Source: Paracoccus seriniphilus (lineage in GTDB: Bacteria; Pseudomonadota; Alphaproteobacteria; Rhodobacterales; Rhodobacteraceae). Taken from it: 64,000 nt of DNA. Made by a program: the position numbers and the translations under genes. The notes beneath the pieces were generated by a model. The model did no database searches. It worked only from the letters and a program-made list of their open reading frames with translations, and was not told the origin of the DNA. Where the stretch lies: the NCBI RefSeq assembly GCF_028553745.1, contig NZ_CP067129.1, positions 15,001 to 79,000 on the forward strand. Reading direction: 5' to 3'. Shown one piece after another: positions 27,346 through 36,627 of the stretch; position 1 is the stretch's first letter; each line of letters opens with the position of its first letter.

Positions 27346-27472
27346 GTGTTTCGAACCGGGATGGAACCACAGGCCAATCCCGCACGTTGAACACCCGAAG
27401 CCCAGTGGTCGGAGGATGCGACCACAACTCTCTCTCTGATGCCCCGGTGTCCCCGCACCGGGGCTTTCCCCT
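27346..27472 (+). ncRNA. sorX: Candidate SorX-like 3'-UTR-derived small RNA
   Basis: Downstream of the OmpR-type regulator gene lies about 125 bases of non-coding sequence with two ordered stems: GTGGTCG and CGACCAC closing a GGAGGATG-bearing loop (about 27405-27425), and a perfect nine-pair terminator stem at 27441-27464 followed by TTTCCCC. In Rhodobacter sphaeroides, SorX is cut by RNase E from the 3' UTR of an OmpR-type regulator mRNA and protects against singlet oxygen and hydroperoxides by acting on a polyamine transporter gene. The assignment here comes from the same neighbour, position and structure; I cannot compare the sequences. The 5' end is approximate. Confidence 0.5.
27441..27470 (+). 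terminator. Terminator of the SorX-like RNA
   Basis: GCCCCGGTG (27441-27449) and CACCGGGGC (27456-27464) form a perfect stem with a six-base loop, then TTTCCC. It also lies 10 bases from the end of the leftward reductase gene. Confidence 0.8.
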
Positions 27473-27479
27473 GTCCGGA

Positions 27480-28454
27480 TCAGCCCCGCCCGTGATCCGT
27501 GGTCCAATCCTCGGCTGGGCCGATCGGCAGGATGCGATGCGGATTGATCGTGGCGTGACTGAAATAATAATGCCGGATGAAGTGGTCAGGTCGCACGGTC
27601 TGCGCGATCCCCGGCCATTGATACAGCTCGCGCGCCCAGCCCCACAGGTTGGGGTAATCCACGATCCGCTTGCGGTTGCATTTGAAATGCGTGTGATACA
27701 CCGCATCGAAGCGGCAGATGGTGGTGAACAGCCGCCAGTCCGCCTCGGTCAGACGTGATCCTGCAAGATAGCGATGCTCCGCCAGCAGCCCCTCGATCCA
27801 GTCCAGACTGTCAAACAGCGGTCCCGCGGCGCGATCATAGGCCTGCTGGCTGGTGGCGAAACCGGCCTTGTAGACGCCATTGTTCACGCTGTCGTAAATG
27901 CGGTCATTCAGCTCATCAATCCGGGGTCGCAGGGACTCGGGGTAATAATCATCGTCATTGCCGGAAATGCCGTCAAAGGCCGAATTCAACATGCGAATGA
28001 TATCGGCGCTTTCATTCGAGACGATGGTATCCCTTTCCCTGTCCCACAGGACCGGCACCGTCACCCGCCCCGAAGCCTGCGGATCCGCGCGCAGATAGAT
28101 GTCGCGCATGAACTGGCTGTCAAACAGCTGGTCGCCGGTTGCGCCGGGAAAGCTGTCGTCAAAGCTCCAGCCATCCTGCAGCATGTCGGGATGCACCACC
28201 GAAACGCCGATATGGTCTTCCAGCCCCTTGATGGCCCGAAAGATCAGGGTGCGATGCGCCCAGGGGCAGGCATAGGACACATAAAGGTGATATCGTCCGC
28301 TTTCTGCGGCAAAGCCACCCCCGCCAGTCGGTCCCGGCGTGCCATCCGCCGTGACCCAGTTGCGAAACCTTGCGGTGTCGCGCATGAATTCACCGCCATG
28401 CGCATCGGTATCATACCATTCATCCTTCCAGACGCCCCTGACCAACTGCCCCAT
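27480..28454 (-). CDS. Glutathionyl-hydroquinone reductase (Xi-class GST)
   Basis: A 324-residue protein of the YqjG/ECM4 family, which reduces glutathionyl-hydroquinones to hydroquinones using glutathione. The catalytic Cys63 is in SYACPWAHRTLIFRAIKGLE; SNESADIIRMLN is the glutathione-binding part, and the C-terminal half has LTEADWRLFTTICRFDAVYHTHFKCNRKRI and the PNLWGWARELYQWPGIAQTV block typical of Xi GSTs. The long N-terminal extension is normal for the class. It is 23 bases downstream of the MFS transporter and probably cotranscribed with it. Confidence 0.93.
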   Translation of the reverse strand: MGQLVRGVWKDEWYDTDAHGGEFMRDTARFRNWVTADGTPGPTGGGGFAAESGRYHLYVSYACPWAHRTLIFRAIKGLEDHIGVSVVHPDMLQDGWSFDDSFPGATGDQLFDSQFMRDIYLRADPQASGRVTVPVLWDRERDTIVSNESADIIRMLNSAFDGISGNDDDYYPESLRPRIDELNDRIYDSVNNGVYKAGFATSQQAYDRAAGPLFDSLDWIEGLLAEHRYLAGSRLTEADWRLFTTICRFDAVYHTHFKCNRKRIVDYPNLWGWARELYQWPGIAQTVRPDHFIRHYYFSHATINPHRILPIGPAEDWTTDHGRG

Positions 28455-28477
28455 GTCTTCTCCTGTTTCTGCCCTGA

Positions 28478-29794
28478 TCAGGCGATTTGCGCATCACGCG
28501 TCTCTGCATCGACCAAGGCAAGAATACCCGCCGCGATCAATAACAGAACCGCAAAGCTGCCGATGGCAAATCCGAACCCCCTGGCAAAGGCAATCGCCAG
28601 CAGGCTTGGTGCCAGAATACCGCCCAGCCGCGCCATGGCGCTGGCCGTTCCCATGCCGGTTCCGCGCAATGCCGTCGGATACAGTTCAGGCGTAAAGGCA
28701 TAGAGCGCGCCCCATGTGCCCAGCAGGGCGAAGCTCATGACAATCAATGCCAGGGCGACCAGTGCGGCGCCAGAGGCAAGCGTGAACATCAGGCAACCCG
28801 CCGCACTGAGGATCAGAAAGGCCATCAGCGTGCGGCGACGGCCAATCGCCTCGACAGCCCAGGCCGCAAGGGCGTATCCGGGCAGCTGCGCCAGCGCGAG
28901 GATGACCAGAAACCCATAGCCACGCACGAAGCCAAATCCCTCTGTCGCCAGTTGCCCCGGCACCCAGACAAAGACCCCATAATAGGACAGGGAAACCAGA
29001 AACCATACGGCCAGCATCGCAAGGGACCGCCGCCGCAGTCCGGGCGAGAAGATTGTCCGCTCGCCCCCTGCGGGGATGGTCGGCGCGACAAGAACCGCAT
29101 CGGCGGGCAGCGGCTGGGCGCCATTGGCGGTCAGGATACGGTTCACCACGGCCATTGCCTCGGCCGTCTTGCCCCGGCGGATCAGATACATCGGTGATTC
29201 CGGCACCCAGAACCGCAGAAAGACGCCGATCAATGCCGGCAGCGCGGCAATCGCGAAAATCCACCGCCAGGGTGCCGCGGCAGCATGGCTGGCAGCGACC
29301 CATGCCGTGATCGCGATGGCAATCGTGCCGACGGCCCAGAAACCTTCCAGCCAGACCAGCCATTTGCCGCGATTTCGCGGTGGCAGGAACTCGGCCATCA
29401 TGGCGTAATCCACCGGCAGCGTGCCGCCAACGGCAATCCCGGTCATGAACCGCAACGCCAGAAGCAGCGTGAAATCCTGCGCGAAAACCGATGCCAGACC
29501 GAAAACCGCATCCATGGCCACGGTCACGATCAGGATGTTTCGCCGCCCGATCCGGTCCGCCACCCGCCCAAAGACGAAGGCACCGATGAACATGCCCAGA
29601 AAGAAGATCGTGCCGATCTGCAGCGCGGTCACTCGTTCCAGCCCGAAGGTTGCAGCAATCGAGGGGGCTGCAAATCCGACCGCGATCACCTGCATGGCAT
29701 CAGCGGCCCAGACCAGACCGAAGATTCCCAGCAATCTCTTGTGAAATCGCCCCGTTCCCGCGCGTCCCAAGGCTTCGTCTACCGTCAGTTGCAT
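28478..29794 (-). CDS. Sugar-porter/SV2-type MFS transporter
   Basis: A 438-residue inner-membrane transporter with about 12 hydrophobic segments. The loop between segments 2 and 3 reads GRVADRIGRRNIL, the classic MFS motif, and the second half has AVEAIGRRRTLM and YAFTPELYPTALRGTGMG, typical of the sugar-porter and aromatic-acid (AAHS/SV2-like) branches. Its substrate cannot be read from sequence; the neighbouring hydroquinone reductase hints at an aromatic or quinone-type compound, which is only inference. A divergent xthA starts 131 bases away. Confidence 0.88.
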   Translation of the reverse strand: MQLTVDEALGRAGTGRFHKRLLGIFGLVWAADAMQVIAVGFAAPSIAATFGLERVTALQIGTIFFLGMFIGAFVFGRVADRIGRRNILIVTVAMDAVFGLASVFAQDFTLLLALRFMTGIAVGGTLPVDYAMMAEFLPPRNRGKWLVWLEGFWAVGTIAIAITAWVAASHAAAAPWRWIFAIAALPALIGVFLRFWVPESPMYLIRRGKTAEAMAVVNRILTANGAQPLPADAVLVAPTIPAGGERTIFSPGLRRRSLAMLAVWFLVSLSYYGVFVWVPGQLATEGFGFVRGYGFLVILALAQLPGYALAAWAVEAIGRRRTLMAFLILSAAGCLMFTLASGAALVALALIVMSFALLGTWGALYAFTPELYPTALRGTGMGTASAMARLGGILAPSLLAIAFARGFGFAIGSFAVLLLIAAGILALVDAETRDAQIA

Positions 29795-29925
29795 GGCCCC
29801 GTCCTTCTGCCGACCCTGTACGCATGCTTAACGCCCCTGGAGCCCTGCACCAAGCGCCGATCCCGGTCGCGCCGCCTCGACAGCCGCGCGTGCCATGGTT
29901 AGGGTCCGCGCAAAGGAGCCTATTC

Positions 29926-30711
29926 ATGTTCACACTCGCCACCTGGAACATCAACTCGGTCCGTCTGCGCGAAGGGCTTGTCGCCCGGCTGCTGAAGGAA
30001 GAAGCACCCGATGTCCTCTGCCTTCAGGAATGCAAATCGCCGGTCGACAAGATCCCCACCGAGATGTTCAGTCAGCTAGGCTATCACCACATGGTGGCAC
30101 GCGGCCAAAAGGGCTATAATGGCGTCGCCATCCTCTCGCGCCTGCCCATCACCGATGCGGGCGAACGCGACTATGCCAAGCTGGGCCATGCCCGCCATGT
30201 CGCCGCGCGGATGGAAAACGGCGTGGTGATCCACAATATGTATATCCCGGCAGGCGGAGATGTTCCCGACCGCGAGGTGAACGAGAAATTCGGACAGAAG
30301 CTGGATTTCGTGTCCGAGATGCGCGACGTGTTTCACGCCGACAAGCCCGCGCGCTCGATCATGGTCGGTGATTTCAACATCGCCCCGCGCGAGGATGATG
30401 TCTGGTCGCACAAGAAATTGCTGAAGATCGTCAGCCACACGCCGATCGAGGTGGAGCATCTGCTTGCCGCCCAGGACGCGGGCGACTGGGTGGATGTGAC
30501 CCGCAAGGACATTCCCGAAGGCCAGCTCTATTCCTGGTGGAGCTATCGTGCCCGCGACTGGGACGCGGCCGACAAGGGCCGGCGGCTGGATCACATCTGG
30601 GCCACCGGCGACATCGCAAATGCCGCTCATGGCAGCCGGATCCTGCGCGATGCGCGCGGCTGGGAAAAGCCAAGCGATCATGCCCCGGTCTTTGCCAGCT
30701 TTGATTTGTAG
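29926..30711 (+). CDS. xthA: Exodeoxyribonuclease III
   Basis: XthA is the class II AP endonuclease and 3' exonuclease of base excision repair. The 261-residue protein has ATWNINSVRLR, LCLQECK, KGYNGVAILSR, NMYIPAGGD, VGDFNIAPREDD, and the C-terminal DHIWAT and SDHAPV, the full metal and catalytic set of the exonuclease-endonuclease-phosphatase fold. AAAGGAG is at good distance before ATG 29926. It starts a rightward series ending with the rhomboid gene, but a hairpin and 99 bases separate it from cnoX. Confidence 0.96.
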   Translation: MFTLATWNINSVRLREGLVARLLKEEAPDVLCLQECKSPVDKIPTEMFSQLGYHHMVARGQKGYNGVAILSRLPITDAGERDYAKLGHARHVAARMENGVVIHNMYIPAGGDVPDREVNEKFGQKLDFVSEMRDVFHADKPARSIMVGDFNIAPREDDVWSHKKLLKIVSHTPIEVEHLLAAQDAGDWVDVTRKDIPEGQLYSWWSYRARDWDAADKGRRLDHIWATGDIANAAHGSRILRDARGWEKPSDHAPVFASFDL

Positions 30712-30736
30712 CCACAATGGGGCGGCATGAACCGCG

Positions 30737-30760
30737 ATCGGCCCTTTTGTTCGGGCCGAT
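30737..30760. other. Hairpin between xthA and cnoX
   Basis: ATCGGCCC (30737-30744) and GGGCCGAT (30753-30760) form a perfect eight-pair stem with loop TTTTGTTC. No T-run follows on either strand, so it is either a weak terminator for xthA or an operator-type dyad ahead of cnoX. Confidence 0.5.
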
Positions 30761-30810
30761 GACCACCCATATTGCGGCAAACACACTGATCCGAACCGAT
30801 TGGGACCGAT

Positions 30811-31725
30811 ATGACCATGATTTTCGACGGCGGGCAGAACGCGCCGCAAGCCAATGACTTCATCAAGGACGTGACCGAAGCCGATTTCATGGCCGAAGTG
30901 GTCGAGAAATCGATGGAAGTTCCCGTCATCGTCGATTTTTGGGCACCATGGTGCGGCCCCTGCAAGACGCTTGGACCCCAGCTTGAGGCCGAGGTCGCCC
31001 GTCACAAGGGCCGCGTGCGCATGGCCAAGGTGAATGTCGACGAGAACCAGATGATTGCCGGTCAGTTGCAGGTTCAGTCGATTCCCACCGTCTATGCGTT
31101 TTTCCAGGGACGGCCGGTCGATGCCTTTCAGGGTGCCGTGCCGCAAAGCCAGATCAAGCAATTCGTCGACAAGCTGGCCGCATTGGGCGGTGACGATGGC
31201 GGTCTGGCCGAGGCCCTGGCGGCAGCGGAAGCCATGCTTGAGGAAGGCGAAGCTGCCGATGCCGTGGAGACCTTTGCCGCGATCATCGGAGAAGAACCTG
31301 AAAACGCCGAGGCCTGGGGTGGGCTGATCCGCGCCCATATCGCCGCCGGGGATGTCGGAGCCGCTGCCTCGACCCTGCAACAGGTGCCCGACGCCCTTGC
31401 GAAGTCCGCCCCGGTCGAGGCCGCACGCGCACAGCTGCAACTGGCCCAACAGGCTGAAAGCGCCGGACCGCTGGCGGAACTTCAGGCCCGGGTCGAGGCC
31501 AACCCCGAAGACCAGCAAGCCCGTCTGGAATATGCGCAGGCGCTGCATGCCGAAGGTCGTCTGGAAGAGGCCGTCGATGTGCTGCTGGAAAGCTTCCGCA
31601 AGGATCGCGAATGGAATGGCGGCGCGGCCAAGGCGCAATTGCTGACCATCTTTGACAGCCTCAAGCCGACGGACCCGATTGGCCAGAAAGGCCGGCGGCG
31701 GCTGTCTTCGCTGATCTTCGCGTGA
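30811..31725 (+). CDS. cnoX: Thioredoxin-TPR co-chaperone CnoX
   Basis: A 304-residue protein with an N-terminal thioredoxin domain (redox site W47-C-G-P-C51, cis-Pro in SIPTVYAFF) and a C-terminal TPR-like helical domain from about residue 130. This is the YbbN/CnoX layout: a holdase that passes oxidised substrates to the GroEL and DnaK systems. Unlike the E. coli protein, the intact CGPC motif suggests real thioredoxin activity, as in Caulobacter. The stop overlaps the start of the LON-domain gene (TGATG), tying the two together. Confidence 0.9.
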   Translation: MTMIFDGGQNAPQANDFIKDVTEADFMAEVVEKSMEVPVIVDFWAPWCGPCKTLGPQLEAEVARHKGRVRMAKVNVDENQMIAGQLQVQSIPTVYAFFQGRPVDAFQGAVPQSQIKQFVDKLAALGGDDGGLAEALAAAEAMLEEGEAADAVETFAAIIGEEPENAEAWGGLIRAHIAAGDVGAAASTLQQVPDALAKSAPVEAARAQLQLAQQAESAGPLAELQARVEANPEDQQARLEYAQALHAEGRLEEAVDVLLESFRKDREWNGGAAKAQLLTIFDSLKPTDPIGQKGRRRLSSLIFA

Positions 31726-32354
31726 TGCGGCCGCATTTCGACCTTCCCGAGCGCATCCCGCTGCTGCCTCTGGACGGGGCCGTTCTGATGCCGCGCGCGC
31801 GCCTGCCGCTGCATATCTTCGAGCCGCGCTACCTGCAGCTGATGGAAGATACGCTGAAGACCGAGCATCGCATGATCGGGCTGATCCAGCCCGAGGGCGA
31901 GGGGCTGGCCATGATTGGCACGGCCGGTCGCGTCTTTGCCTTTTCGGAAACAGATGATGGCCGGATGATGGTCTCTCTCAAGGCGATCTCGCGTTTCCGG
32001 CTGACCGAACTGCACGAGGGCTTTACGCCCTATCTGCAATGCACGCCCGATTGGTCATCTTTTGAACACGACATGACCGCCGCCGAGCATGACCCCGGCC
32101 TGGACCGCAAGGCACTGTTGTCCCTGTTGGAACGCTATATGGAGCAGCATGAGCTTTCCACCGATTGGGAGGCCGCCGAACGTGCCGAGGATGAGATGCT
32201 GATCAATTCCCTGTCGATGATGCTGCCCTTTTCCTCGGCGGACAAACAGGCGCTGCTGGAATCTCCGCGCCTTGCCGACCGGCGCGAACTGCTGCAGGGG
32301 CTGATCGAATTCGCGCTGCATGGCGGCGACAATCAGGAGGAACGCCTGCAATGA
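31725..32354 (+). CDS. LON substrate-binding-domain protein
   Basis: A 209-residue protein consisting only of the Lon protease N-terminal domain (PF02190): [60 protein letters not shown], and a helical second half. It has neither the AAA+ nor the Ser-Lys protease part, so it is a stand-alone domain, presumably a binding or adaptor protein. ATG 31725 overlaps the cnoX stop by one base and its own stop overlaps the Trm112 start by four. The pairing with a chaperone-type thioredoxin fits a protein-quality role, by inference. Confidence 0.88.
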   Translation: MRPHFDLPERIPLLPLDGAVLMPRARLPLHIFEPRYLQLMEDTLKTEHRMIGLIQPEGEGLAMIGTAGRVFAFSETDDGRMMVSLKAISRFRLTELHEGFTPYLQCTPDWSSFEHDMTAAEHDPGLDRKALLSLLERYMEQHELSTDWEAAERAEDEMLINSLSMMLPFSSADKQALLESPRLADRRELLQGLIEFALHGGDNQEERLQ

Positions 32355-32551
32355 ACGACAAACCGGCCGCCCCGGCCTTTGATCGCCATATGCTTGAAGC
32401 ACTGGTCTGCCCGGTAACCCATGCCACCCTCAGCTATGACGCGGAACGGCAGGAGCTGATTTCGCATGCTGCCGGTCTGGCCTTTCCGATTCGCGCGGGC
32501 ATTCCCATCATGCTTGTGGATGAAGCCCGCCAGATCAAGGCCGATGACTGA
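32351..32551 (+). CDS. Trm112 family protein
   Basis: A 66-residue protein of the Trm112/UPF0434 family (PF03966): [17 protein letters not shown], then [20 protein letters not shown]. Eukaryotic Trm112 activates several tRNA and protein methyltransferases; bacterial members are thought to do similar work. Only one of the usual cysteines is present, so zinc binding is doubtful. Its ATG overlaps the LON-domain gene stop, and its 3' end overlaps the rhomboid gene by eight bases. Confidence 0.88.
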   Translation: MNDKPAAPAFDRHMLEALVCPVTHATLSYDAERQELISHAAGLAFPIRAGIPIMLVDEARQIKADD

Positions 32552-33224
32552 CCCCGGCACCCCGCTGCGTGATCCCGTCCCGCGCCTTGCACCCCGGCGT
32601 CGCAGGCCGGCAGTGATGCCGCGCTGGGTAACAGGGTTGATCCTGCTATGCACCTTGGTGCAACTGGCCCAGATCGCGGCGACAATGGCTGGCTATCCGC
32701 TGGCCAGCCGCGCGATCACCGCCTTTGGCGCCTTTTGGTCCGGTATGTTCTGGGGCAGCAGTCCGCCCTTCTTTCCCGGCCAGAATCTCACCATGTTCCT
32801 CAGCTATGGGCTGCTGCATTCCGGACTGACGCATCTGGCGATGAACATGATCTCGCTGGCCGCCATTGCGCGTGAACTGGCCCGCTGGATACCGTCGTGG
32901 CAGATGGCAGTCATATACTTGCTCAGCCAGATCATCGCCGCGCTGACCTTTGCATGGATGCAGCCTGTCTCGGGCCCGATGGTCGGGGCCTCGGGGGCCG
33001 TCTTCGGCGTCGCGGGGGCGCTGATCGGCTTTGTCGGCATCCGGCTTTATCGCCGCGGTGATCCGCTGATGCAACTGGGGCGCAGCGTGTTGCTGATCCT
33101 GCTGCTGAATGTCGCCATCACCGTTCTGGTGCCCTCGATCGCCTGGCAGGCACATCTGGGCGGCGTGGTGGCCGGGCTGATCATGGGCGCGGCGCTGGCG
33201 CTGATCAAACCCGCACGGCGGTAA
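32544..33224 (+). CDS. Rhomboid-family intramembrane serine protease
   Basis: A 226-residue membrane protein with about six hydrophobic segments. The catalytic serine lies in [15 protein letters not shown] and the catalytic histidine in [26 protein letters not shown] holds the conserved helix-2 histidine and asparagine. Rhomboids cut single-pass membrane proteins within the bilayer. ATG 32544 overlaps the Trm112 gene. The stop touches the stop of the convergent DUF2268 gene with no gap. Confidence 0.9.
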   Translation: MTDPGTPLRDPVPRLAPRRRRPAVMPRWVTGLILLCTLVQLAQIAATMAGYPLASRAITAFGAFWSGMFWGSSPPFFPGQNLTMFLSYGLLHSGLTHLAMNMISLAAIARELARWIPSWQMAVIYLLSQIIAALTFAWMQPVSGPMVGASGAVFGVAGALIGFVGIRLYRRGDPLMQLGRSVLLILLLNVAITVLVPSIAWQAHLGGVVAGLIMGAALALIKPARR

Positions 33225-33950
33225 TCATCCCTCGGCCTTTTCCGCGCCCGTTGCCATGGCCTCGGCGCCTTCGGCGGGCGCGTCGTCCTGATCCTCTGGC
33301 TCGGCTGCCTGCCCCTCGGCGCTGATCAGCCGCCGCATGGCGGGACGCAGCGCCTCGGCCTTGACCAGCGACAGCGCGGTGACATCGGCATCCGGCATCT
33401 GTGCCAGTTCATCGGCGATCAGCCGATGCCCCAGACCATAGCCCGCCCATTTGCGGATATCGCCCTTGCCGTGAAACCACAGGCCGCGATCAACACCCAG
33501 ACGCGACCATTCGTTCAGCGCCCGCCGCGCCAGCCCCGGCGCGGGCGAGATCGCATCCCAGGGATCGGCGCTGCCACCCAGAACATGCAGCACGAAGTGA
33601 CCGGCGATGCCCTCGGAGACCAGCGCGTCGCCAAGCGATGTCCCATAGCCCGGACCGTCATGGCGGATCACATGATGCATTTCCCGCACCAATGCGCGGA
33701 TGGTCACCTCCTCGGAAAAGGTCTCGGGATTGATGGCCAGTTCGATCTGGCCGGCTGCCGGGGTCCGCGCCAATGGCCCGCGAACCGCATTGCGTCGCCC
33801 CTCGGCAGGTTTCACCACCAGATCGAATCGCGGCAGGTCGCAATGGTTTTCGACCAGGGCCACGGCCTGCCGAGCAGCAGCGCGCATCTCAGGCAAAACG
33901 CGCGTCAGACCATGACGCGCGTTCAGAAAGTGAATATTCCAGACTGTCAT
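33225..33950 (-). CDS. DUF2268-type protein with altered zinc motif
   Basis: A 241-residue protein resembling DUF2268 (PF10026), a family of predicted zinc proteases. The expected HExxH block appears as R89-E-M-H-H93 in LVREMHHVIRH, so the first histidine is an arginine, while the downstream glutamate (E113 in SEGIA) and the W-GKGDIRKWAGYGLGHRLIADELA block are kept. Without the first histidine zinc binding should be weak, and the protein may be inactive or use His92. The tail is acidic and low-complexity. It lies 11 bases after ftsK and may share its transcript. Confidence 0.72.
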   Translation of the reverse strand: MTVWNIHFLNARHGLTRVLPEMRAAARQAVALVENHCDLPRFDLVVKPAEGRRNAVRGPLARTPAAGQIELAINPETFSEEVTIRALVREMHHVIRHDGPGYGTSLGDALVSEGIAGHFVLHVLGGSADPWDAISPAPGLARRALNEWSRLGVDRGLWFHGKGDIRKWAGYGLGHRLIADELAQMPDADVTALSLVKAEALRPAMRRLISAEGQAAEPEDQDDAPAEGAEAMATGAEKAEG

Positions 33951-33961
33951 TCAGGCGAAAC

Positions 33962-36607
33962 CTAGACTTCGGGCACCAACACCTCGCGCTTGCCGACATG
34001 GTTCGCCGAGGACACGACGCCCTGATCCTCCATCTGTTCGACGAGGCGGGCTGCCTTGTTATAGCCGATCGACAGCTTGCGTTGAATGTATGATGTGGAA
34101 CATTTCCGATCTTTTGCCACGATCATCACGGCCTGATCATACAGCGCATCGTCGCTGTTGTCGCCGCCGCCCAGACCCAGCACCGCATCAATGCTGTCGG
34201 CCTTTCCGTCCTCGGGGCCTTCGACCACGCCCGACTGGTAAGAAGGCGGTCCGAAGGATTTCAGATGGGTAACGACCTCTTCGACCTCTTCGTCGCTGAC
34301 GAAGGGGCCATGGATCCGGGTGATGCGTGCGCCATTGCCCATATACAGCATGTCACCCTGCCCCAGCAGCTGTTCGGCCCCCTGTTCGCCAAGGATCGTG
34401 CGGCTGTCGATCTTGGATGTGACCTGAAAGCTGATCCGGGTCGGGAAGTTCGCCTTGATCGTGCCGGTAATGACATCGACCGAGGGCCGCTGGGTCGCCA
34501 TGATCAGATGGATGCCCGAAGCCCGCGCCATCTGCGCCAGACGCTGGATGCAGGCCTCGATTTCTTTGCCCGCAACCATCATCAGATCGGCCATCTCGTC
34601 GACGATGACGACAATATAGGGGAAGGTTTCGGGCTTGAACTCTTCGGTTTCGAAGATCGGTTCGCCGGTATCCTCGTCAAAGCCGGTCTGCACGGTGCGC
34701 TTGAACAGCTCGTTCTTGGACAGCGCCTCGCGCACGCGACCGTTGTAGCCCTCGATGTTGCGCACACCCATCTTGGACATCTTGCGATAGCGGTCCTCCA
34801 TCTCGCCCACCACCCATTTCAGCGCCACGACGGCCTTTTTCGGGTCGGTGACGACGGGCGAGAGCAGATGCGGAATGCCGTCATAGACCGAAAGTTCCAG
34901 CATCTTGGGGTCGATCATGATCAGGCGGCATTCATCGGGCGTCAGCTTGTACAGCAGCGACAGGATCATGGTATTGATCGCGACAGATTTGCCCGAACCC
35001 GTTGTCCCGGCGATCAGCAGGTGGGGCATCTTGGCCAGATTGGCCACGATCGGGTCGCCACCGATATCCTTGCCCAGGGCCAGCGGCAGCGGCTGCGTTC
35101 CGTCCCCGAAGGCGCGCGAGGACAGTATCTCGCGCAGCAGCACCTTTTCACGGCGCGCGTTGGGCAGTTCGATCCCGATCACGCTGCGCCCCGGCACGGT
35201 GCTGACACGCGCCGAAAGGGCCGACATGGACCGCGCGATGTCATCGGCCAGACCGATCACGCGGCTGGCCTTCAGCCCCGGAGCGGGTTCCAGTTCATAC
35301 AGGGTGACAACCGGACCCGGGCGAACCTCGGTGATCTGGCCCTTCACGCCATAATCATCCAGCACGGCCTCTAGCATCCGGGCGTTATCCATCAGCGCCT
35401 CTTCCGAGATCTGGGTGTGATCATCGGCAGAAGGCGCGCTGAGCAATGCCAGCGGCGGATGTTCATAGTCGCCACCCGCAGGCAAGGGTTCGGCCGAAGC
35501 CGAGCGGGTCTTCCGCGCTGTCGCAGCCGCGGCCTTGCGTGGCAATGGGGCTGAACTCTGGCGGGTATCGGCTTCGACGGCATCGGGGGCGCCGTCATGA
35601 AGGGCAGGATCGACCGGCGCGGCAGCCGGTATGTTTGCCTGTCCCTCGCGTGCCAGACGGGCTGTCACTGCCGCCAGCACCGAAGGTTTCCCGGACCGGG
35701 TGCGGATCGCATCGCTGATGCGGCCGCTGACCTCTTCGGCTGACGGGCCTTCGCCATCGTAATCGGAATCACGTTCGATCAGTTCGGGCTCGGGAAGCTC
35801 TTCCTCCAGTTCCAGAAAGCCCGACTGCGCAGGCTGGACTTGAGTCCGGCGCGCCGAAACCTGCGCAGCCGCCACAGGCTTGCCCTCGGCCCGGGCGGGA
35901 CCGGCCTGCCCTGCCCCGCGCCCGGCACCGAGCCGCATGGCAAGGCGGGCCGCAAGCCTGATCCCCTTGTCCAGCAGCTTCAAGGTCATGTCATAGGCAA
36001 CGGCAAGCCCCAGCAGAAAGCGTCGCCAGATGGCACGGGTTTCAACCTTGTCGAAACCCAGCACGAAGATCGACATCGCCACCATGGCGATTGCAACGAC
36101 CAGTCCCGCGAAACGGATCCCGATCTGCGCCTTCATCGGCAGGATGCTGAGCATGGCGCCCATCACCATGTCGCCGAAATGCCCGCCCAGACCGTAATTC
36201 TGCTGCCATGCGGGGTGCGGTGACAGGGTGCTGCAATAGATCGAGGCCAGCGCAATGGCCAGCGGCGTGAAGATCCCGCGCATCAGCCGCTCTTCACCCT
36301 TGTGCAGCATCAGCCGCAGGCCCCAGAAAACCAGGGCCACAACCAGCATCCATGAGCCATAGCCCGAAATCATCATCATCGGCGCGGCGATATAGGCACC
36401 GAAACTGCCCAGCATGTTCTGCGCCGGCATATCGGTGGCCGAGAGGAAGCTGGGATCGTCCGCCGACCAGCTGCCCAGCATCATCGCGATCAGGATTCCC
36501 AGGATGACCAGCCCGGCACCGGCCAGTTCCTTGCCACGACGCTCGAGTGCCGCTTTCGTGTTCTGGTCGAACAGCGGGTCGCGGTGTTTTGCCTGCCAGC
36601 TTGCCAT
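33962..36607 (-). CDS. ftsK: DNA translocase FtsK
   Basis: FtsK anchors at the division septum and pumps DNA so that the terminus can be resolved. The 881-residue protein has about four N-terminal membrane segments (residues 25-180), a Pro/Ala/Glu-rich linker, the RecA-like motor with Walker A GTTGSGKS (K540), Walker [13 protein letters not shown] and [13 protein letters not shown], and a C-terminal winged-helix gamma domain ([21 protein letters not shown]) that reads KOPS. Length is normal for alphaproteobacteria. It follows the aminotransferase gene after 20 bases. Confidence 0.97.
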   Translation of the reverse strand: MASWQAKHRDPLFDQNTKAALERRGKELAGAGLVILGILIAMMLGSWSADDPSFLSATDMPAQNMLGSFGAYIAAPMMMISGYGSWMLVVALVFWGLRLMLHKGEERLMRGIFTPLAIALASIYCSTLSPHPAWQQNYGLGGHFGDMVMGAMLSILPMKAQIGIRFAGLVVAIAMVAMSIFVLGFDKVETRAIWRRFLLGLAVAYDMTLKLLDKGIRLAARLAMRLGAGRGAGQAGPARAEGKPVAAAQVSARRTQVQPAQSGFLELEEELPEPELIERDSDYDGEGPSAEEVSGRISDAIRTRSGKPSVLAAVTARLAREGQANIPAAAPVDPALHDGAPDAVEADTRQSSAPLPRKAAAATARKTRSASAEPLPAGGDYEHPPLALLSAPSADDHTQISEEALMDNARMLEAVLDDYGVKGQITEVRPGPVVTLYELEPAPGLKASRVIGLADDIARSMSALSARVSTVPGRSVIGIELPNARREKVLLREILSSRAFGDGTQPLPLALGKDIGGDPIVANLAKMPHLLIAGTTGSGKSVAINTMILSLLYKLTPDECRLIMIDPKMLELSVYDGIPHLLSPVVTDPKKAVVALKWVVGEMEDRYRKMSKMGVRNIEGYNGRVREALSKNELFKRTVQTGFDEDTGEPIFETEEFKPETFPYIVVIVDEMADLMMVAGKEIEACIQRLAQMARASGIHLIMATQRPSVDVITGTIKANFPTRISFQVTSKIDSRTILGEQGAEQLLGQGDMLYMGNGARITRIHGPFVSDEEVEEVVTHLKSFGPPSYQSGVVEGPEDGKADSIDAVLGLGGGDNSDDALYDQAVMIVAKDRKCSTSYIQRKLSIGYNKAARLVEQMEDQGVVSSANHVGKREVLVPEV

Positions 36608-36627
36608 CCCGTTATCCCTCTTTGCAC

